NCBI RefSeq assembly: GCF_023630175.1
Contig: NZ_JALLIN010000020.1
Span: 59,261-123,260, forward strand
Direction: 5' to 3'
DNA length: 64,000 nucleotides
From: Streptomyces cellostaticus
Lineage (GTDB): Bacteria; Actinomycetota; Actinomycetes; Streptomycetales; Streptomycetaceae
Positions within the stretch are counted from its first letter, which is position 1; each line of letters begins with the position of its first letter. The notes below the pieces were generated by a model, which was not told the DNA's origin, searched no databases, and saw only the letters and a program-made list of their open reading frames with translations. The position numbers and the translations under genes were made by a program. Of this stretch, positions 61,002-64,000 are shown piece by piece.

Positions 61002-62453
61002 TCACGCGGCCCCGCTCCCCACGATCCCGCCCCCGACCGTGAACCCGATGACCGCTCCGCCGCCCTCCCGCCGGTAGGCGAAAGGCGCCCCTCCGTGGGC
61101 CATGGCGACTTCGCGGACGATGGACAGGCCCAGGCCCGAGCCCGGCAGGGACCGCGCGTCGGCGGCCCGGTAGAAGCGGTCGAAGATGCGGATGAGGTCG
61201 CCGTCGGCGATACCCGGACCCCGGTCGAGCACCTCGACCCGGACGGTTCCCGGGCGCACCGGACCGGTGACGGCGATCTCGATCGGCCCCTGGCCGCCCC
61301 GGTCGAACTTGGCCGCGTTCTCGACCAGGTTGGACAGGGCCCGCTGGAGCATCCCGGGCCGCCCGTCGGTACGCGTGTCACCGCTCGCGCGCAGCACGAT
61401 CTCGCGGCCGGTACGGCGCCGGGCCAGCCCCAGCACGTCCTCGGCGATGTCGGCCAGGTCCACCTGCTGCGGCGGCTCGCTGTCGGACTGCCCGGCCGCG
61501 AGGTCGACCAGCTCGTTGACCAGGTCGGTCAGCTCCCGGGCCTCCTGGGTGAGGTCGGCGACGAGTTCCTCCCGGGTGGCGGACGGCAGCTCGTCGATCC
61601 TGCGCAGCAGCGAGATGTTCGTGCGCAGGGAGGTGAGCGGGGTCCGCAGCTCGTGCCCCGCGTCCTGGACCAGCCGCCGCTGGTCCTCCTCGGACTGGGC
61701 CAGGCGGCCCAGCATGCGGTCGAAGGCGCGGCCGAGCCGGCCCACCTCGTCCAGCCCGGCGACGGGCACCTCGATGCCCAGCCGGCGGGTGCGGGCCACG
61801 TCCTCGGCGGCCGAGGTGAGGACGATCAGGCGCCGGGTGATCCGGCGGGCCAGCCACCAGCCGAACAGGCCGGCGGCGACCACGACCGCCGACATCAGGA
61901 TCAGCGTGCGCTGCTGCAGCGCACGCAGCAGGTCCTCGGTGTCGCTGAACTCCTGGGCGACCTGCACCGCGCCCTTGCCGGCGCCGAGCGAGACGGTGGC
62001 GACGCGGAACAGGTCCTCGCCGACCCGGACGTCCTTGTGCTCGACCACCCGGCCCGCCGTCCGCGCCCGGGACATGGCCCGGTCCCGGGCGGTGACCGGC
62101 AGCACCGGGCTGCCGTGGTCGGCGACCTCCCCGCGCGCGCCCAGCACCTGTACGTCGGTCCGGGCCGGCCGGACCAGGTCGTGACCGGGCCGGGAGGAGG
62201 AGAAGTCCTCCGGCGCCATCGCGTGCTGCCGCACCTCGTCCCGCACGTCGGACACGACCTGCGTGAACACCGACTGCTGGTCGACCCGGACCAGGCGGGC
62301 GGCGGAGCTGTAGGACAGGATGCCGACGAGGACGGTCACGGCGGCGGTGACGGCGGCGAAGGACACCGCGAAGGTGGTCCGCAGGGAGACCAGCCTGGGC
62401 CGGGGACCCGCCCCGGTCCGCGGGCCGGGGCCCACCGCTGCCGCGTCGGCCAT
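61002..62453 (-). CDS. MprB-like sensor histidine kinase
   Basis: 483 aa. Helix at about 25-48, an extracytoplasmic sensor (50-180), helix at about 185-203, then HAMP (ITRRLIVLTSAAEDVART, GLDEVGRLGRAFDRML). Phosphorylated His is H267 in DAGHELRTPLTSLRTN; ATPase boxes NLVENAAKF, DRGPGIAD and GSGLGLSIVREV. The ATG at 62453 and its first five codons (MADAAA) lie within the left arm of the repeat element. Ribosome site is weak. Similar to MprB/CseC kinases; separated by 146 bp from its regulator because of the element. Confidence 0.9.
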   Translation of the reverse strand: MADAAAVGPGPRTGAGPRPRLVSLRTTFAVSFAAVTAAVTVLVGILSYSSAARLVRVDQQSVFTQVVSDVRDEVRQHAMAPEDFSSSRPGHDLVRPARTDVQVLGARGEVADHGSPVLPVTARDRAMSRARTAGRVVEHKDVRVGEDLFRVATVSLGAGKGAVQVAQEFSDTEDLLRALQQRTLILMSAVVVAAGLFGWWLARRITRRLIVLTSAAEDVARTRRLGIEVPVAGLDEVGRLGRAFDRMLGRLAQSEEDQRRLVQDAGHELRTPLTSLRTNISLLRRIDELPSATREELVADLTQEARELTDLVNELVDLAAGQSDSEPPQQVDLADIAEDVLGLARRRTGREIVLRASGDTRTDGRPGMLQRALSNLVENAAKFDRGGQGPIEIAVTGPVRPGTVRVEVLDRGPGIADGDLIRIFDRFYRAADARSLPGSGLGLSIVREVAMAHGGAPFAYRREGGGAVIGFTVGGGIVGSGAA

Positions 62454-62600
62454 GGCCCGCCCGTCGAGGTGCGGCGTCCGGTGGGTGCTCTCGGCATGCC
62501 GGCCGGAAGCCCTCGTACCGGGTGTACCCGGGCTTTCGGCCGGCGCGGCGGGAGTGCCCGCCGGGCGCCGCGACCGGGCGAACCTCGGCCTACGCGGCAC
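62438..62600. mobile_element. MITE-like element, copy B (about 163 bp)
   Basis: About 85% identical over its length to the copy at 42143-42302, same plus-strand orientation. The right arm (about 62582-62600) is ACCTCGGCCTACGCGGCAC; the left arm has drifted to CTGCCGCGTCGGCC. The interior landmarks CCCTCGTACCGGG and GTGCCCGCCGGGCG are shared. It fills the gap between a response regulator (stop at 62600-62602) and its kinase (start 62453). TA follows the right end. No coding capacity. Confidence 0.72.
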
Positions 62601-63334
62601 TAGTCCTCCCGCAGCACGTAACCCACGCCCCGCACGGTGTGGATGAGCTGTGGGGCGCCGGGCTCGTCCAGCTTGCGGCGCAGGTAGCCGACGTAGACGG
62701 CCAGGTTCTTGGAGCCGGGGCCGAAGTCGTAGCCCCAGATGCGGTCGTAGATGGTGGAGTGGTCGAGCACGATCCCGGCGTTGCGGACCAGCAGTTCCAG
62801 CAGTTCGAACTCGGTGCGGGTCAGCTCCAGCTCGCGGCCGCCCCGCCAGGCGCGGCGGGCCTGCAGGTCCATCCGGATGCCCGCGGCGCCCACCTGGCGG
62901 TCGGAGGCCTGCGCGTCCCGGCCGCCGTCAGCGGCGGGCGCGGCCCCGGTGCCGCCGGCCGGCACCGGGCTGGTGCGGCGCAGCAGCGCCCGCAGCCGGG
63001 CGAAGACCTCCTCCACGTCGAAGGGCTTGACCACGTAGTCGTCGGCGCCCGCGTCCAGACCGGCGATGCGGTCGGCGGTCTCCACCAACGCGGTGAGCAT
63101 GAGGATCGGGGTGCGGTCGCCCTCGGCCCGGAGCACCCGGCAGACCTGGAGCCCGTCGATGCCCGGCATCATCACGTCCAGCACCAGGACGTCCGGCGGG
63201 GTCCGGTGCGCCTGGGCCAGCGCCTCGATCCCGTCGGCGACGGCCGTCACCTCGTAGCCCTCGAGCGTCAGGGCACGCTCGAGGGCATGACGGATCGCAC
63301 GGTCGTCTTCGGCGAGCAGCACAGTCTGGGGCAC
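62600..63334 (-). CDS. OmpR-family response regulator (MprA-like)
   Basis: 244 aa. Receiver: LLAEDDRAIRHALERALT, phosphoacceptor in VLVLDVMMPGIDGLQVC, Lys in YVVKPFDVEEV. A 30-residue Ala/Gly linker (PVPAGGTGAAPAADGGRD) precedes the winged helix (LTRTEFELLELLVRNAGIVLDHSTIYDRIWGYD, VYVGYLRRKLDE). GTG 63334, ribosome site weak. The stop TAG uses the terminal base of the repeat element. Partner kinase is downstream. Confidence 0.92.
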   Translation of the reverse strand: MPQTVLLAEDDRAIRHALERALTLEGYEVTAVADGIEALAQAHRTPPDVLVLDVMMPGIDGLQVCRVLRAEGDRTPILMLTALVETADRIAGLDAGADDYVVKPFDVEEVFARLRALLRRTSPVPAGGTGAAPAADGGRDAQASDRQVGAAGIRMDLQARRAWRGGRELELTRTEFELLELLVRNAGIVLDHSTIYDRIWGYDFGPGSKNLAVYVGYLRRKLDEPGAPQLIHTVRGVGYVLRED

Positions 63335-63432
63335 GTCCCCAGTCTGCCAAGCCCTCCGGCGGTTCCGCCGGGCCCGGCGGGCCGACGATCACCCTTTTTA
63401 CCGCGCTCTCACCGTCACAGCGGTGCCCCGTG

Positions 63433-64000
63433 TCAGGTGCCGGTGGCGCCGAGCCGCGCGAGCCGCTCCTCGAACGGCACGCCCCGGGGCCCGCCCGCGG
63501 GGGCCGCGGCGGCCGCGGGCCGCGCCGCCATGAGCACGGCCAGCTCGCCCGCGGCCCGCTCGATCCGCTCGGCCAGCCCCTCGGCCCCCCAGTCCTCCGA
63601 GGCGGCGTAGACCCCGGTGGGCACCACCACGGCCCGCAGGTGGGCGAACAGCGGCCGCAGCGCGTGGTCCAGCACCAGGGAGTGCCGGCCGGTGCCCCCG
63701 GTGGCGGCGATCAGCACCGGCTTGCCGGTCAGCGCGTCCTTGTCCAGCACGTCGAAGAAGGACTTGAACAGCCCGCTGAACGAGGCGCTGAACACCGGCG
63801 TGACGACGATCAGCCCGTCGGCCCCCGCCACCGCGTCCTGCGCGGCGGCCAGGGACTTCCCGGCGAACCCGTTGGTGAGGTGGTGCGCGCCCGCGACCCC
63901 GCGCGCCGCCCCCCGGCCCCCCCCGCCGGCCCCCCGGCCCCCCCCCGCCCCGGTGGTCCTGCCCGGGGTACGGAACTGGGCCAGCGCGGTCGTACCGCCG
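63433..64000 (-). CDS. NADPH-dependent FMN reductase (5' part beyond window)
   Basis: Partial; 188 codons remain open to the right edge. Recognisable flavodoxin-like core: AGADGLIVVTPVFSASFSGLFKSFFDVLD, LIAATGGTGRHSLVLDHALRPLF and VYAASEDWG, as in the CE1759/SsuE-like FMN reductases. Upstream of HHLTNGFAG the predicted sequence is a Gly/Arg run (about 63905-63951) encoded by an extreme C/G homopolymer region, unlike normal family members, whose beta-sheet core should occupy this position. This may be a genuine expansion, a frameshift or an assembly error. Confidence 0.75.
   Translation of the reverse strand, partial: GGTTALAQFRTPGRTTGAGGGRGAGGGGRGAARGVAGAHHLTNGFAGKSLAAAQDAVAGADGLIVVTPVFSASFSGLFKSFFDVLDKDALTGKPVLIAATGGTGRHSLVLDHALRPLFAHLRAVVVPTGVYAASEDWGAEGLAERIERAAGELAVLMAARPAAAAAPAGGPRGVPFEERLARLGATGT

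Overview
The window is high-GC actinomycete DNA, almost certainly a Streptomyces chromosome. Evidence: a futalosine-type menaquinone pathway (mqnC, mqnA, mqnE with ubiX/ubiD/ubiA-type partners), SARP-type regulators, system II cytochrome c maturation genes, frequent GTG starts, and gene neighbourhoods typical of the genus. No tRNA, rRNA, CRISPR array, complete insertion sequence or prophage is visible.

Left part (1-32 kb), mostly core metabolism. mqnC runs off the left edge. It is followed by a prepilin peptidase, a membrane Ser/Thr kinase and an apparently leaderless mqnA, then a cold-shock protein with a long 5' leader and a clear terminator. A regulatory insert (6.1-11.3 kb) holds a 66-aa secreted peptide, an AfsR-size SARP-NB-ARC-TPR regulator, a short SARP and a shrunken ATP-grasp-like protein. 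A fatty-acid locus follows: acyl-CoA ligase, an internally deleted FabG4-type reductase remnant, MaoC and TetR. mqnE, an Lrp regulator, ubiX, a UbiA-type prenyltransferase and ubiD form the late menaquinone block. Then come an ArsR/quinone-oxidoreductase pair with a palindromic operator, the resA-ccdA-resB-ccsB maturation operon, a deacetylase-like lipoprotein, a histidine phosphatase and hemL.

Right part (33-64 kb), more accessory. A decayed ECF-sigma/SnoaL fragment precedes a near-perfect 37-bp palindrome and a DedA-PAP2-response regulator-kinase run. An ABC exporter operon carries its own NarL-type two-component system. A metabolic and ion-homeostasis block holds a CorA transporter, gluconokinase, DUF389, a GH15 glucosidase/trehalase, a cation/H+ antiporter, cytochrome bd, a glucose-1-dehydrogenase-like SDR, a GMC oxidoreductase, a cyclase-family hydrolase and a ClC channel. 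GH15, glucose dehydrogenase and gluconokinase could carry an alpha-glucan or trehalose to 6-phosphogluconate. The right end has a lysyl-phosphatidylglycerol synthase-like protein, a GNAT, an MprAB-like two-component system and a partial FMN reductase.

Most notable: two copies, 20 kb apart, of a ~160-bp element with terminal inverted repeats. In both, the outer base supplies the G of a response-regulator TAG stop codon. One copy separates a regulator from its kinase and overlaps the kinase's first codons. Other signals are an in-frame deletion that shrank a fabG4-like gene to 44 codons and an ATP-grasp relative without its ATP-binding core.
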